This document shows, one piece after another, positions 47,230 to 56,594 of a stretch of 64,000 bases of DNA. Origin of the DNA: Streptococcus devriesei DSM 19639 (GTDB lineage Bacteria > Bacillota > Bacilli > Lactobacillales > Streptococcaceae); the NCBI RefSeq assembly GCF_000423725.1, contig NZ_KE384085.1:35713-99712 (forward strand). The letters run 5' to 3'. The position numbers were made by a program, and so were the translations under genes. The notes beneath the pieces were generated by a model. It saw only the letters and a program-made list of their open reading frames with translations, was not told the origin of the DNA and did no database searches. Numbering within the stretch: position 1 is the first letter of the stretch; each line of letters starts with the position of its first letter.

Positions 47230-49440
47230 TTAGTCTTCCTGCCCCGACGTCAGATAATCATAAATTTCCTGCGGTGTGCCCAGGGCCATCAGCTCCTGAA
47301 ATTTTACAAGCCGCTTTAAGTCCTGATAGATGCGGCTTTCAGCAATGTCCCGTTTATCGGCTTCTTTATTGACGGTCATAATACCGTCCTTGATAGTGAC
47401 AAAATCCAGTTCATCAAAAATCTGAATCATCTTGACAAGGAGAATTTCAGGAATATTGAGGTAGCGGCTCAGCTCTTTCAGCTTGTAGCGGACATCAAAT
47501 TCAGGATACTGGTAGATCGTCTTATAGAGCTTTGAAAACTGCTCTCGCGTTCCATAGCCGGTCAGATAATAGCGGTGCTTAATATTATTTTTGAAGTAAA
47601 TTGCTTCAAAATGGCGATCGGCAAAAAGTTCCAGCAGCTCTGTTTCATTTTCAGGGACTTCCAGCAGGACCACAGCCTTACTAGCTGTTTTATCATCTAA
47701 AATCGGCACAGCTTGAGGCAGGGCGCTGCTGCGCGAGCGAATGTCCACCAGCTGAATACCTTCAATCCGAGCATCTACCAGCATGAGCTGAAGGCTGGTG
47801 TTGCCATTCCACTGATTGACCGACAAGGTCACAGCCAATTCCAGATTTTGAGCCTGCTGAAATTCCTGAACCAAGGCTCCCTGGTTAAAAGCAATCAGGT
47901 CAAACTCAGCAGCTTCCTGAGCCAGACGAAGCTTAAGATGAGTACCAGCTTGCCCCATTGTTCTGGCCTGCTTCACCTTAAAATCCTTTACCAGAAAAAC
48001 CGGTTTGGCATTATCCATTCCAAAGGGCGCCAGTTTTTCCAAACCTTTAACTGTTTCAAGACTCAGCTGCGGCAAAGAAAGCTCGGCATCAATCGTCAGC
48101 AGGTTCTTTTGTGATAAATCAATGTGGTGCTCTTTAATATAGGACACGAGGACTTGTTCAAGTTGTTCCAGTTTGTCAGCTTCTAGGGTCATCCCCGCCG
48201 CACCGCTGTGCCCGCCAAAGGCCATAAACAAATCCCTGTGTTCATTTAAAGCCGCAAAAATATTAACCGCATCGAGACTGCGGGCGCTTCCTTTGGCCAA
48301 GCCGTTCTCAATATTAAGAACGATTACCGGCTGGCTGATTTCTTCCATGATACGTCCTGCGACAATACCCAAAACACCGGCATGCCAGCCTTCTTTGGCC
48401 AGAACCTGAGCGGGTTTTGTTTTGTCCACCATGGCCATGGCTTCATCAAAAATTGTCTGAACGATAGCCTTGCGTTCCTCATTTTTTTCATTAATCATGA
48501 CCGCGATTGCTCGGGCTTCATCTTCATCAAAACCAGTCAGCAGCTCTACAGCAGGATTGGGATCGTCCAAGCGGCCTAGAGCATTGAGCTGCGGAGCCAC
48601 TTTAAAGCCAATGGTCTCCTCGCTGATGCTGTCTGCCTGAACACCTGAGAGATCCAGCAATTCCTGCAGACCGATACGCTCTGTCTGCTTAAGCATTTCC
48701 AAGCCGTATTTGACTATGACACGGTTTTCATCCGTCAGAGAAACCATATCAGCAATCGTTCCAATAGCTACCAAATCCAGCATTTCTACAGGAATGGACT
48801 CTAAAAGAGCGCAGGCCAGTTTGAAAGCAACGCCGCAGCCTGCCAAATAGTGAAAAGGATAGGCTGCATCCGGATGTTCCGGGTGAATGATGGCATAGGC
48901 ATCCGGCAGCTCCTCAGGCATGCTGTGGTGATCTGTAACAATGACATCGACTCCCTGCTTTTGCGCATAGGCAATCGCTTCGCTGCCGGCAACGCCATTG
49001 TCTACCGTAATAATCAGCGAAATCCCCTGCTGCTCAATAAAATATTTGTAGACACTTTGATTAGGCCCATAGCCATCGGTGAAACGGTTGGGAAGGTACA
49101 CTTCAGACCGGGCTCCCATCATCTCCAGCGCCTCCTTGACAATAGAACTGGATGTCATACCGTCAGCATCATAATCGCCGTAAATTAAAATAGCTTCATC
49201 AGCTTCGATAGCTCGGCGAATTCGCTCAACCGCTTTGTCCATATCATTTAACAGATAAGGGTCGTGAAGCTGTGACAAATCCGGGTGCAAAAACTTCTCA
49301 ATAGCATCCGCTTCTTTCAAGCCGCGTCCGTAGAGAATTTGAGCAGCTGTCAGATTGAGTTTTTCTTTTTTTATCAGCTCAAAAAAGCCATCATCTGGCT
49401 TTTCTTGCTTTATTTTCCAATCAAATTTGGAGGTGATCAT
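47230..49440 (-). CDS. recJ: Single-strand DNA exonuclease RecJ
   Basis: RecJ is a 5'-3' exonuclease in recombination and mismatch repair. The 736-aa protein contains the DHH domain with YGDYDADG, the DHHSMPE motif, a DHHA1 domain with GGHSGAAGM, an OB fold and a C-terminal Firmicute extension. Its ATG overlaps the stop of the SDR gene by 4 bases. The miaA-hflX-hyp-rnz-SDR-recJ order is a recurrent streptococcal cluster. Confidence 0.93.
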   Translation of the reverse strand: MITSKFDWKIKQEKPDDGFFELIKKEKLNLTAAQILYGRGLKEADAIEKFLHPDLSQLHDPYLLNDMDKAVERIRRAIEADEAILIYGDYDADGMTSSSIVKEALEMMGARSEVYLPNRFTDGYGPNQSVYKYFIEQQGISLIITVDNGVAGSEAIAYAQKQGVDVIVTDHHSMPEELPDAYAIIHPEHPDAAYPFHYLAGCGVAFKLACALLESIPVEMLDLVAIGTIADMVSLTDENRVIVKYGLEMLKQTERIGLQELLDLSGVQADSISEETIGFKVAPQLNALGRLDDPNPAVELLTGFDEDEARAIAVMINEKNEERKAIVQTIFDEAMAMVDKTKPAQVLAKEGWHAGVLGIVAGRIMEEISQPVIVLNIENGLAKGSARSLDAVNIFAALNEHRDLFMAFGGHSGAAGMTLEADKLEQLEQVLVSYIKEHHIDLSQKNLLTIDAELSLPQLSLETVKGLEKLAPFGMDNAKPVFLVKDFKVKQARTMGQAGTHLKLRLAQEAAEFDLIAFNQGALVQEFQQAQNLELAVTLSVNQWNGNTSLQLMLVDARIEGIQLVDIRSRSSALPQAVPILDDKTASKAVVLLEVPENETELLELFADRHFEAIYFKNNIKHRYYLTGYGTREQFSKLYKTIYQYPEFDVRYKLKELSRYLNIPEILLVKMIQIFDELDFVTIKDGIMTVNKEADKRDIAESRIYQDLKRLVKFQELMALGTPQEIYDYLTSGQED

Positions 49441-50201
49441 TTGTAATTAAATACCTTTCTGGCTAGAAAATCCGATAATCTTGGAAAAAGGGTATAGGCC
49501 TTGTGTGCTGCCTTCAAGGTCCAAGGCAGGCTGAGTTCTCGTTTGTTTTGTCCCAACAGGGCAATTATCTTTTTAGCCACATCGCTCGGCTGCAGGGTAA
49601 ATTCTTCAACACTTTTCAAATAAGTACCGCTGGGATCGGCCTGATCAAAAAATTTCGTCGCAATCGGTCCGGGATTGACAGTGGTCACATAGACGCCCTT
49701 GTCTGCCAGCTCCAAGCGCAGGGCATTGGAAAAACCGATAACGGCAAATTTAGTGGCTGAGTAAATCGTTGACTTGCTCGTCGCAATCAGTCCCGCCATG
49801 CTGGCGATATTAACAATATGGCCTGAACCTGCCTCAGCCATTTTCTGACCGACAAAGCGTGAAAAATTGATGGTCGCTAACGTATTGACATCAAACATTT
49901 CTCGAATGTCACTATTTGAAAATTGATCAAAATCCTTGAACTCACCAAAACCGGCATTGTTGATAAAAATATCAATGCGTCCGAACTCTTGATAAATCGT
50001 ATCAACCATAGCCTTTACAGCCTCATCATCTGTAATATCGACTGAAAAACAGCTCACTGGTCTGCGATGAGCATACATAGTTTCCAATTTTTCCTTGCTC
50101 CGGCCGAGCAATACAAGTCTGTCTGTCTGAGGAAGACGCTTAATCACTTCCTCAGCAATTCCACCTGACGCTCCGGTGATAACAATAATACGTTCTTTCA
50201 T
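49437..50201 (-). CDS. Short-chain dehydrogenase/reductase
   Basis: The 254-aa classical SDR has the NAD(P)-binding TGASGGI, NNAGFG and the catalytic YSATK. The substrate is unknown. It overlaps recJ and rnz by 4 bases each, so it is part of the same transcription unit. Confidence 0.85.
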   Translation of the reverse strand: MKERIIVITGASGGIAEEVIKRLPQTDRLVLLGRSKEKLETMYAHRRPVSCFSVDITDDEAVKAMVDTIYQEFGRIDIFINNAGFGEFKDFDQFSNSDIREMFDVNTLATINFSRFVGQKMAEAGSGHIVNIASMAGLIATSKSTIYSATKFAVIGFSNALRLELADKGVYVTTVNPGPIATKFFDQADPSGTYLKSVEEFTLQPSDVAKKIIALLGQNKRELSLPWTLKAAHKAYTLFPRLSDFLARKVFNYK

Positions 50202-51127
50202 AGTTTTACTTCTTCTAAGTCCCTGACAACGTGGACATCTTCAAAAATTTCCTGAGCATCGCTTCTCATCTTGCTGATATCCCTCGACAGAAAACGAGCG
50301 CTGATGTGATTGAGCAGCAGTTTCTTGGCCGAAGCAGCTTTTGCCACCTTGGCTGCTTCCATATTGGTTGAGTGCCCGTGACGCTTGGCTAATTTTTCAT
50401 CACCCTTGCCATAGGTCGACTCATGGACCAAGACATCTGCACCCAAACCCAGACGAATACTGGCATCCGTTTTGCGGGTATCTCCCAAAATTGTGATGAC
50501 TTTCCCCTTTTTGGGAGCTGAAACATAATCTTTGGCAATAATCTTTGTTCCGTCTTCCAGAACAACATCCTGACCGTTTTTGATTTTGCCAAAAAGCGGA
50601 CCAAAGGGAACACCGGCAGCAGTCAGCTTTTCAGCATCGAGCGTGCCTTCCAAATCTTTTTGCACGACGCGGTAACCCACACAAAAAATCGTGTGGTCTA
50701 ACTTTTCGGCATAGACTGTAAATTTATCGGTTTCAAGAATCTTACCCAGATGCTTCTCGTTAAACTCATGAAAATGAATGCGATAAGGCAGACGGGCACC
50801 CGAAGCCCGCAAGCTGCTCATTATCAGCCCTTTGATCCCGACAGGGCCGTAAATATCAACATCTGTCTGCTCTTCATTGGCCTGAAAGGCACGGCTTGCT
50901 AAAAAACCCGGCAGACCAAACACATGGTCGCCATGCAGGTGGGTGATAAAAATCTTTCTAATTTTACGCGGTTTGATTGTTGTTTCCAAAATTTGGCGCT
51001 GCGTTCCTTCGCCGCAGTCAAACATCCAAATTTCATTGATTTCATCTAAAAGTTTTAAAACGAGGCTTGATACATTTCTGGCCTTAGCCGGCTGACCGGC
51101 GCCAGTTCCTAAAAATTGAATTTCCAT
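50198..51127 (-). CDS. rnz: Ribonuclease Z
   Basis: This tRNA 3'-end endonuclease of the metallo-beta-lactamase fold has 309 aa, the metal motif [12 protein letters not shown], the exosite-containing middle and the late GHST and NHIS motifs. It is in the recJ cluster. Confidence 0.95.
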   Translation of the reverse strand: MEIQFLGTGAGQPAKARNVSSLVLKLLDEINEIWMFDCGEGTQRQILETTIKPRKIRKIFITHLHGDHVFGLPGFLASRAFQANEEQTDVDIYGPVGIKGLIMSSLRASGARLPYRIHFHEFNEKHLGKILETDKFTVYAEKLDHTIFCVGYRVVQKDLEGTLDAEKLTAAGVPFGPLFGKIKNGQDVVLEDGTKIIAKDYVSAPKKGKVITILGDTRKTDASIRLGLGADVLVHESTYGKGDEKLAKRHGHSTNMEAAKVAKAASAKKLLLNHISARFLSRDISKMRSDAQEIFEDVHVVRDLEEVKL

Positions 51128-51164
51128 ACTGACTATACTTTCTGTTTATACTTTTCTATACTGG

Positions 51165-51803
51165 TTAATCTTCAATAATATAAAGCACAGCCTGATGCTG
51201 AGCATAGCTGTAATATCGCTGGCCTTGGTAGGCCTTAGCCACTTCCATGATTTCTTCCTGATTGAAACTTGAAATCTTAACGGAACCATCTTTTAGTTTC
51301 CGGATATCAGTCAGAAGGGCTGACTTATTTTCGACTGTCTCACTCTCACTTTCTTCAACTGCTAAGGGTTTCATTTTTATCATCTGACCGTCCACAAAAA
51401 CCTTATACTGGGGAAAAATCTGAGCCAGCTCAAACAAAAGCCCATCTGTAACCGGCTCGTCCTGCTCGCTGAAAACCTGAGCAACTTCCTCGTCATTTTC
51501 ATAGGCAAAACCGTAGGATTTCCCGGACAAATTAAGGCGGACAAAAGGTTTTTGCTCGTCAAAGGAAGGCTGATCAGTCAGCAGATGCAGCTGCTGACTT
51601 AAATCGAAATAATAGTCTGTTGCTGCTTGAGGCGATTGCTTTTGATAAATTTCAGCAAAATAGGCGTTGATAACACTCGGCGGCGGTGTGATAAAGGCCA
51701 GTTTATCTGCATCAGACAGAGACGCCAGTTTGTTTTTTAAATAAACCTTATCTAAGCTGGTAAAACCGCCATATTTAAGAGCTAACTCAAGATAGTTCAA
51801 CAT
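51165..51803 (-). CDS. Conserved hypothetical protein between rnz and hflX
   Basis: The 212-aa protein has no motif I recognise. The N-terminal MLNYLELALKYGGF start overlaps the end of hflX by 17 bases. The C-terminus ends SYAQHQAVLYIIED. It is soluble, acidic and Gln/Ser-rich in the middle. Streptococcal homologues are sometimes labelled cystathionine beta-lyase, for which I see no PLP motif. Confidence 0.7.
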   Translation of the reverse strand: MLNYLELALKYGGFTSLDKVYLKNKLASLSDADKLAFITPPPSVINAYFAEIYQKQSPQAATDYYFDLSQQLHLLTDQPSFDEQKPFVRLNLSGKSYGFAYENDEEVAQVFSEQDEPVTDGLLFELAQIFPQYKVFVDGQMIKMKPLAVEESESETVENKSALLTDIRKLKDGSVKISSFNQEEIMEVAKAYQGQRYYSYAQHQAVLYIIED

Positions 51804-53031
51804 AAAATGCTTCCAGCCTCCACTTGTTTTTTTCTGCAATGTAACCCTTAATCTCTTTACCATCCTCAACATCATAGGAATCAAGCAGAGCTATGCGGCT
51901 CAAATCATAGAGTTTATAGGCATTTTCAGCAGTTATCTTAAGAGTGAAAGGCACAAACATACTCTTTAATTTCTCCACAATAGCCTGACGTAAAATTGAG
52001 GCTCCTTCCTGAGATTTAGCCGAAAGACTGACATAAGGATACTGACTGGCCGTAAAATTTTTAACCTTGTCCATCTTATTGTAAACTACTAAACGCGGAA
52101 TAGCTGACATCCCAAGATCAGACAGGATATTTAGAACAACGCGTTCATGGTTCTCATGATTAGGATCACTGGCATCAACAATATGCAGCAGCAAATCAAC
52201 CTGACGGCTCTCTTCCAACGTTGATTTAAAAGCGGCGACAAGTTCGGTCGGTAAATCCTGAATAAAGCCGACAGTATCTGTCAGAGTTGCCTGAAAACGA
52301 TCAAGCAGATAAATTTGCTTGGTCGTTGCATCGAGTGTTGCAAAGAGTTCGTTGGCCTCATACTGGCTCTTCTCAGTTAAAATGTTCATGATTGTTGACT
52401 TGCCGGCATTCGTGTAGCCAATCAAGCCAATCTTAAACGTCTCTGAATCCAGCCGCTTCTCACGAACAGTTTCCCGATTTTTAGCCACAGCTTTGAGCTG
52501 TTTTTCAACATCGGCAATTTGTTTGCGAATGCTGCGGCGATTAAGCTCCAGCTGACTTTCACCCGGACCGCGGCTGCCGATTCCCCCAGCCTGACGGCTA
52601 AGCATAACTCCCTGTCCGACAAGACGCGGCAGCATATATTTGAGCTGGGCCAGGTGAACCTGAAGCTTTCCTTCGTGACTTCTGGCCCGCAGGGCAAAGA
52701 TATCCAAAATCAGCTGCATCCGGTCAATTACCTTAAGACCCAATTCAGCCTCTAAATAAGTGTTTTGACGAGGTGTCAGCTGATTATTGACAATCACGGT
52801 ATCAACAGCCTCAGCTTCAATGAACTGCTTGATTTCCCGTAATTTTCCTGATCCGATAAAACTCTTGCTGTCGCAGCGTTCTCTTTTTTGAGAAAAGGAA
52901 TGGATGACCTCGGCTCCTGCTGTCTGTGCGAGACTGGCTAGTTCTTCCATGGACATTTCAAAATTCTCACTATCCGGCAGGTCCACACCGACAAGAATAA
53001 CACGCTCTTGTTTTTGACTGGTTTCAATCAT
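51787..53031 (-). CDS. hflX: GTPase HflX
   Basis: HflX is a ribosome-splitting GTPase. The 414-aa protein has an N-terminal HflX domain, a coiled-coil region and the G domain with GYTNAGKST, DTVGF, and NKMDKV. It follows a promoter at about 53104 and continues into the recJ cluster. Confidence 0.93.
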   Translation of the reverse strand: MIETSQKQERVILVGVDLPDSENFEMSMEELASLAQTAGAEVIHSFSQKRERCDSKSFIGSGKLREIKQFIEAEAVDTVIVNNQLTPRQNTYLEAELGLKVIDRMQLILDIFALRARSHEGKLQVHLAQLKYMLPRLVGQGVMLSRQAGGIGSRGPGESQLELNRRSIRKQIADVEKQLKAVAKNRETVREKRLDSETFKIGLIGYTNAGKSTIMNILTEKSQYEANELFATLDATTKQIYLLDRFQATLTDTVGFIQDLPTELVAAFKSTLEESRQVDLLLHIVDASDPNHENHERVVLNILSDLGMSAIPRLVVYNKMDKVKNFTASQYPYVSLSAKSQEGASILRQAIVEKLKSMFVPFTLKITAENAYKLYDLSRIALLDSYDVEDGKEIKGYIAEKNKWRLEAFYVELS

Positions 53032-53103
53032 TCATTCCTGCCCCTCGCTTTCATCCGTTTTGAAGTCTTTTCTATGCCATTTAGACTAGTAATTTTAAAC
53101 ATT

Positions 53104-53112
53104 ATTATATCA
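53104..53112 (-). promoter_or_regulatory. hflX extended -10 promoter
   Basis: TGATATAAT on the minus strand lies about 75 bases upstream of hflX. The rest of 53032-53245 shows no gene. Confidence 0.6.
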
Positions 53113-53245
53113 CAGCTGCCTGAAAAAGTCAGACAATTTCTCTATTCTTTATAGGCTCTTAACGAATGTAAAACACATTTAAAATAAGAAAAATATACTC
53201 AAGAAGAAAGCCATTTCCCCCAAAAATACGCTGTGCTCTTTTACT

Positions 53246-54142
53246 CTAAAGCGACGGATTTTCTCCTAAAAAATCAGCCACCGCCTGATCAATCTTCTCC
53301 TTATAGCCTGCCTCACTGACCATATAAAAATCAACTGCCATGCGGTTTTTAAACCAAGTCAGCTGACGTTTGGCAAAACGCCGAGTATTTTGCTTAATCT
53401 GAGCGACTGCTGCCTCCAAGCTTATTTCTCCCGCAAAGTAGGGAAAAAGCTCCTTGTAGCCGATACCGCGGCTGGCCTGCGATTGAGGGGCAGTCTCATA
53501 GAGCCATCTCGCCTCATCTAACAAACCCTGTTCCAGCATCTGGTCAACCCGCTCATTAATCCGCTCATACAGTGCTTGACGGTCATCGCTGAGACCAATC
53601 ACCAAGAAATCATAAGACTTCTCATGGTTGCGGACGCCCTGGCTGAATTTGTCAAGCTCCAGTGCTCGCGTAGCACGGCGGCGGTTTAACTCCGGCAGTT
53701 CAATGCCCTCAACCTTCAGCAAATGAAAGAGCTCTTGATCCGACAGCTTCTCTAATTCACGACGATAATTTAAAACGTCATCCTGATTAACCCTACCGCC
53801 CAGATGATAGCCTTCCAATAAGCTCTGTAGATACAGGCCGGTTCCCCCTACAACGATCGGGAGCTTGCCGCGGCTGGCAATATCATTAATAGCAGCCTTT
53901 GCTTCCTCAACAAAATCAAAAGCCGAGTAACCGTCACTGACATCACGCACATCAATCAGATGATGAGGGACTGCTGCCTGTTCAGCGGCGCTTGCTTTGG
54001 CTGTTCCAATATCCAGTTTACGGTAAACTTGCTGACTGTCTCCGCTGATGATTTCTCCGCCATATTTTTGAGCTAACGCTATGCCCAAGGCCGTTTTGCC
54101 GACTGCTGTCGGACCTAGGACCACAAGTATTTTTTCTTTCAT
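53246..54142 (-). CDS. miaA: tRNA dimethylallyltransferase
   Basis: MiaA adds the isopentenyl group to A37 of tRNAs reading UNN codons. The 298-aa protein has the P-loop [19 protein letters not shown] and the later [10 protein letters not shown]. It is divergent from the DUF3042 gene and precedes hflX on the minus strand. Confidence 0.95.
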   Translation of the reverse strand: MKEKILVVLGPTAVGKTALGIALAQKYGGEIISGDSQQVYRKLDIGTAKASAAEQAAVPHHLIDVRDVSDGYSAFDFVEEAKAAINDIASRGKLPIVVGGTGLYLQSLLEGYHLGGRVNQDDVLNYRRELEKLSDQELFHLLKVEGIELPELNRRRATRALELDKFSQGVRNHEKSYDFLVIGLSDDRQALYERINERVDQMLEQGLLDEARWLYETAPQSQASRGIGYKELFPYFAGEISLEAAVAQIKQNTRRFAKRQLTWFKNRMAVDFYMVSEAGYKEKIDQAVADFLGENPSL

Positions 54143-54153
54143 GTACTTTTTCC

Positions 54154-54182
54154 TTGAAAAAAACGGTAAATTTTAAGATAAT
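54154..54182 (+). promoter_or_regulatory. Promoter of the DUF3042 gene
   Basis: TTGAAA (54154-54159) and GATAAT (54177-54182) with a 17-base spacer. Confidence 0.6.
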
Positions 54183-54214
54183 AACTATTATAACATATAA
54201 AAGGAGTCTTATTT

Positions 54215-54391
54215 ATGGCTAAAAAACACGCATTTGCTAAAGGTCTTGCGACAGGCGTTATCGGTACTGCTGCAACAGTGGCCGGAGCTGTCTTCGCTGT
54301 TAAAAAAACAATTATTGACCCAGAAGAAAAGAAAGCCGCTTTTATTGAAGAAAATCGTAAAAAAGCTGCCCGCCGCCGCGTTACTCACTAA
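54215..54391 (+). CDS. DUF3042 small membrane-associated protein, 58 aa
   Basis: The 58-aa protein has a Gly/Ala-rich hydrophobic segment (about 9-29), an acidic DPEEK stretch and a basic C-terminus ending RRRVTH. This matches the DUF3042 family of lactic acid bacteria, function unknown. AAAGGAG lies 8 bases before ATG. Its terminator is the insertion site of element B. Confidence 0.8.
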   Translation: MAKKHAFAKGLATGVIGTAATVAGAVFAVKKTIIDPEEKKAAFIEENRKKAARRRVTH

Positions 54392-54396
54392 AACAC

Positions 54397-54425
54397 AAAA
54401 ATCGTCTCTAAGGACGATTTTTTTA
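54397..54425 (+). repeat. Left target duplication of element B (terminator copy 1)
   Basis: A 29-base copy of the DUF3042 terminator (ATCGTCT-loop-AGGACGAT with a run of seven T) matches 54714-54742 with one A/G difference in the loop. It retains its poly-T run. Confidence 0.88.
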
Positions 54426-54713
54426 GACTGAAGAAAAAGTCTATTTTCTCAAAAAATAATATTTTGTTATGATACTTTCCTTAGGTAGCACGGACGGTAG
54501 CGACTTCCTTTGGAATTCCATACCTAGATTTTGAGCCTGGGTCTCAAAATCTCCGAGAGTCAGAAACTCAATGTTTCTGCCTCTTTTGCTACATCGGAAA
54601 GTATCGGGTTAGGCTTCGCTCATGTTTGTATCACCTTATAAAAATGAAAAGTGATACTATTCTATGATGAAATTTTAGAGAGAATTTAGTTTTGGAAGTT
54701 TGTCTACAACCTG
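54426..54713 (+). mobile_element. Terminator-inserted 288-bp miniature element, copy B
   Basis: A second copy of the element at 38985-39271, in the opposite orientation. Ends match: CAGGTTGTAGACAAA (minus strand, right end) and GACTGAAGAAAAAG (left end). The folding core is conserved, while some differences keep a side stem intact by changing both arms. No protein is encoded. The exact left edge is uncertain by one or two bases because of the adjacent A/T run. Confidence 0.88.
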
Positions 54714-54742
54714 AAAAATCGTCTCTGAGGACGATTTTTTTA
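54714..54742 (+). repeat. Right target duplication of element B (terminator copy 2)
   Basis: A 29-base copy of the DUF3042 terminator with full T-run. Together with 54397-54425 it brackets the element. Confidence 0.88.
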
Positions 54743-54995
54743 TTTCCTGTGAAATATTTTTCCCAAACAAGTATTGCTTCTCCTCGCCCAGTATAATCAC
54801 AAGAGCTCCTCTCGTCTCTTTCATTACTGAGCTTACAGCAAACAAAAGAACAGCTGACAATGAGACTAAGAAAAGCAGATTTGGTTCGCGCAGCACAGTC
54901 ATATCCCCTTTTGTTTTCAAGTGTCTTTTGATTTTTTCTTGACTATTGCCTGTCAATATGGGAAAATACTTTTATCAAATGAAAGGGGTTACAAT

Positions 54996-56093
54996 ATGAT
55001 TATTGGTGTACCTAAGGAAATTAAAAACAATGAAAATCGAGTTGGTCTGACACCAGCCGGTGTGCTGACGCTCAAACAAGCCGGACACGACGTCTGGGTC
55101 GAAAAGGATGCGGGTCTTGGATCGGGTTTTACCGATGCTGAATATCAAGAACAGGGGGCTGTTATCAAAGAAAGCGCTGCTGAAGCTTGGGCAGCTGATA
55201 TGGTCATCAAAGTTAAAGAGCCTTTAGAAAGTGAATACCAATTCTTCCGCTCCGGTCTTTTGCTGTTCACCTACCTGCACTTGGCACCGGCACCGGAATT
55301 GACGCAGGCTCTGATTGACGGAGACGTCATTGCCATCGGTTATGAAACCGTTGTCGACAATGGTACGCTTCCGCTGCTCAATCCTATGAGTGAGGTGGCA
55401 GGACGCATGGCAACTCAGCTCGGTGCTCAGTTCCTGACCAAAATCGAAGGCGGATCAGGTATTCTGCTCGGCGGTGTTCCCGGTGTTAAAAAAGGCCATG
55501 TGGTCATCATCGGCGGCGGCAATGTCGGTGTCAATGCGGCTCAAATGGCTGTCGGACTAGGCGCCAAAGTCACTGTTATTGATGTTAATCCAAAACGCCT
55601 GGCTGAACTGGACGCGCAGTTTGATGGCAAGGTACAGACACTTATGTCTAATCCGCTCAATATCGCCGAAAGCGTTAAAGACGCTGACCTTCTCATCGGA
55701 GCAGTTTTGATTCCAGGAGCACGCGCACCAAAACTGGTAACCAAAGACATGGTCGCACAAATGAGAGCTGGTTCTGTCATCATTGATGTTGCTGTTGACC
55801 AGGGCGGTATCATTGAAACAGCTGACCGCGTAACAACTCATGATGACCCGACCTATCTGGTTGACGGAGTGGTTCATTATGCCGTTGCCAACATGCCCGG
55901 AGCTGTCGCTCGCACATCTACGCTCGCTCTGACAAACGCTACCCTGCCTTACGCCCTAGAATTAGCTGACAAAGGCGCCGATAAAGCTGTGGCTGAAAGC
56001 ACAGCCCTGCGCACCGGTCTCAATATTTACCGCGGCAAAGTAACTAACAAGGCCGTAGCCGACTCGCTGGGACTGGAATACAGCGATTTATAA
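54996..56093 (+). CDS. ald: Alanine dehydrogenase
   Basis: This enzyme deaminates L-alanine to pyruvate with NAD, or the reverse. The 365-aa protein begins [20 protein letters not shown] and has the Rossmann [10 protein letters not shown] motif. AAGGGG lies 7 bases before the ATG at 54996; the longer frame has no site. A TTGACT-17-GAAAAT promoter with extended TGG is at about 54940. It ends at the duplicated terminator that borders the defence island. Confidence 0.93.
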   Translation: MIIGVPKEIKNNENRVGLTPAGVLTLKQAGHDVWVEKDAGLGSGFTDAEYQEQGAVIKESAAEAWAADMVIKVKEPLESEYQFFRSGLLLFTYLHLAPAPELTQALIDGDVIAIGYETVVDNGTLPLLNPMSEVAGRMATQLGAQFLTKIEGGSGILLGGVPGVKKGHVVIIGGGNVGVNAAQMAVGLGAKVTVIDVNPKRLAELDAQFDGKVQTLMSNPLNIAESVKDADLLIGAVLIPGARAPKLVTKDMVAQMRAGSVIIDVAVDQGGIIETADRVTTHDDPTYLVDGVVHYAVANMPGAVARTSTLALTNATLPYALELADKGADKAVAESTALRTGLNIYRGKVTNKAVADSLGLEYSDL

Positions 56094-56097
56094 TAGC

Positions 56098-56151
56098 AAA
56101 AACCACGAACTATTCTCAAGCCTTTAGCTGGTGAGATGTTCGTGGTTTTTT
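56098..56151 (+). repeat. ald terminator, left boundary repeat of the defence island
   Basis: AAAAACCACGAAC pairs with GTTCGTGGTTTTTT, a strong terminator immediately after ald. A near copy is at 60251-60307. The first 32 bases are identical; differences are a 2-base gap and changes in the right arm. Confidence 0.9.
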
Positions 56152-56238
56152 GACAGTTTTTATTTTACATCTTAACATTTGACAAGTAACTTCTATACTA
56201 TGAATAGTCAATATTGAATAAACAAAGAGGAGGTTTCG

Positions 56239-56420
56239 ATAATCAAACTTTTAATTTGGGCTATATCAATTGTTAAAGCTATGGCTAGTCACAATATAAA
56301 ATCACTACTAAAAACAATTGATGCTTAAAGGTGAGTGGTGAGGATATTGCTAAGGCCAATGGCAATACCTTACGCAAGTTGAATAAGATTAACTATATTG
56401 ATAAATTATCAAACAAATAG
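56239..56420 (+). pseudogene. Remnants of small decayed reading frames
   Basis: AGGAGG at 56228-56233 stands six bases before a frame starting with ATA (not a normal start) that runs 29 codons to 56328 and begins IIKLLIWAISIVK. A second short frame (56331-56420) reads GEDIAKANGNTLRKLNK, which resembles the core of a LysM repeat. Both look like debris of a degraded secreted-protein gene, though this is a weak call. The rest of 56152-56594 has no gene. Confidence 0.35.
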
Positions 56421-56529
56421 TTCTTCAAAAAGTTAAGCATTTTTCAGTTGTTACTACAACGAACACTTATTAGCTTAATGTTTGGCCATATTAGTTTTAA
56501 GATTAATATAGCATTGGAACGCATGAGAG

Positions 56530-56558
56530 TTGAAATATTTTATAAAGTAATATACTAT
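56530..56558 (+). promoter_or_regulatory. Promoter of the TIR/deoxyribosyltransferase-like helical protein gene
   Basis: TTGAAA (56530-56535) and TACTAT (56553-56558) are 17 bases apart and 36 bases upstream of the gene. Confidence 0.65.
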
Positions 56559-56594
56559 TAGCATAAACAATAATAAAAGAGATGATGATAAGTT

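Noticed and set aside
54675..54956. 93-codon minus-strand frame next to ald with one hydrophobic segment
   Set aside because: It runs through the terminator and into the mobile element, and AAGGGG is only two bases from its most likely ATG. Kept as unlikely.
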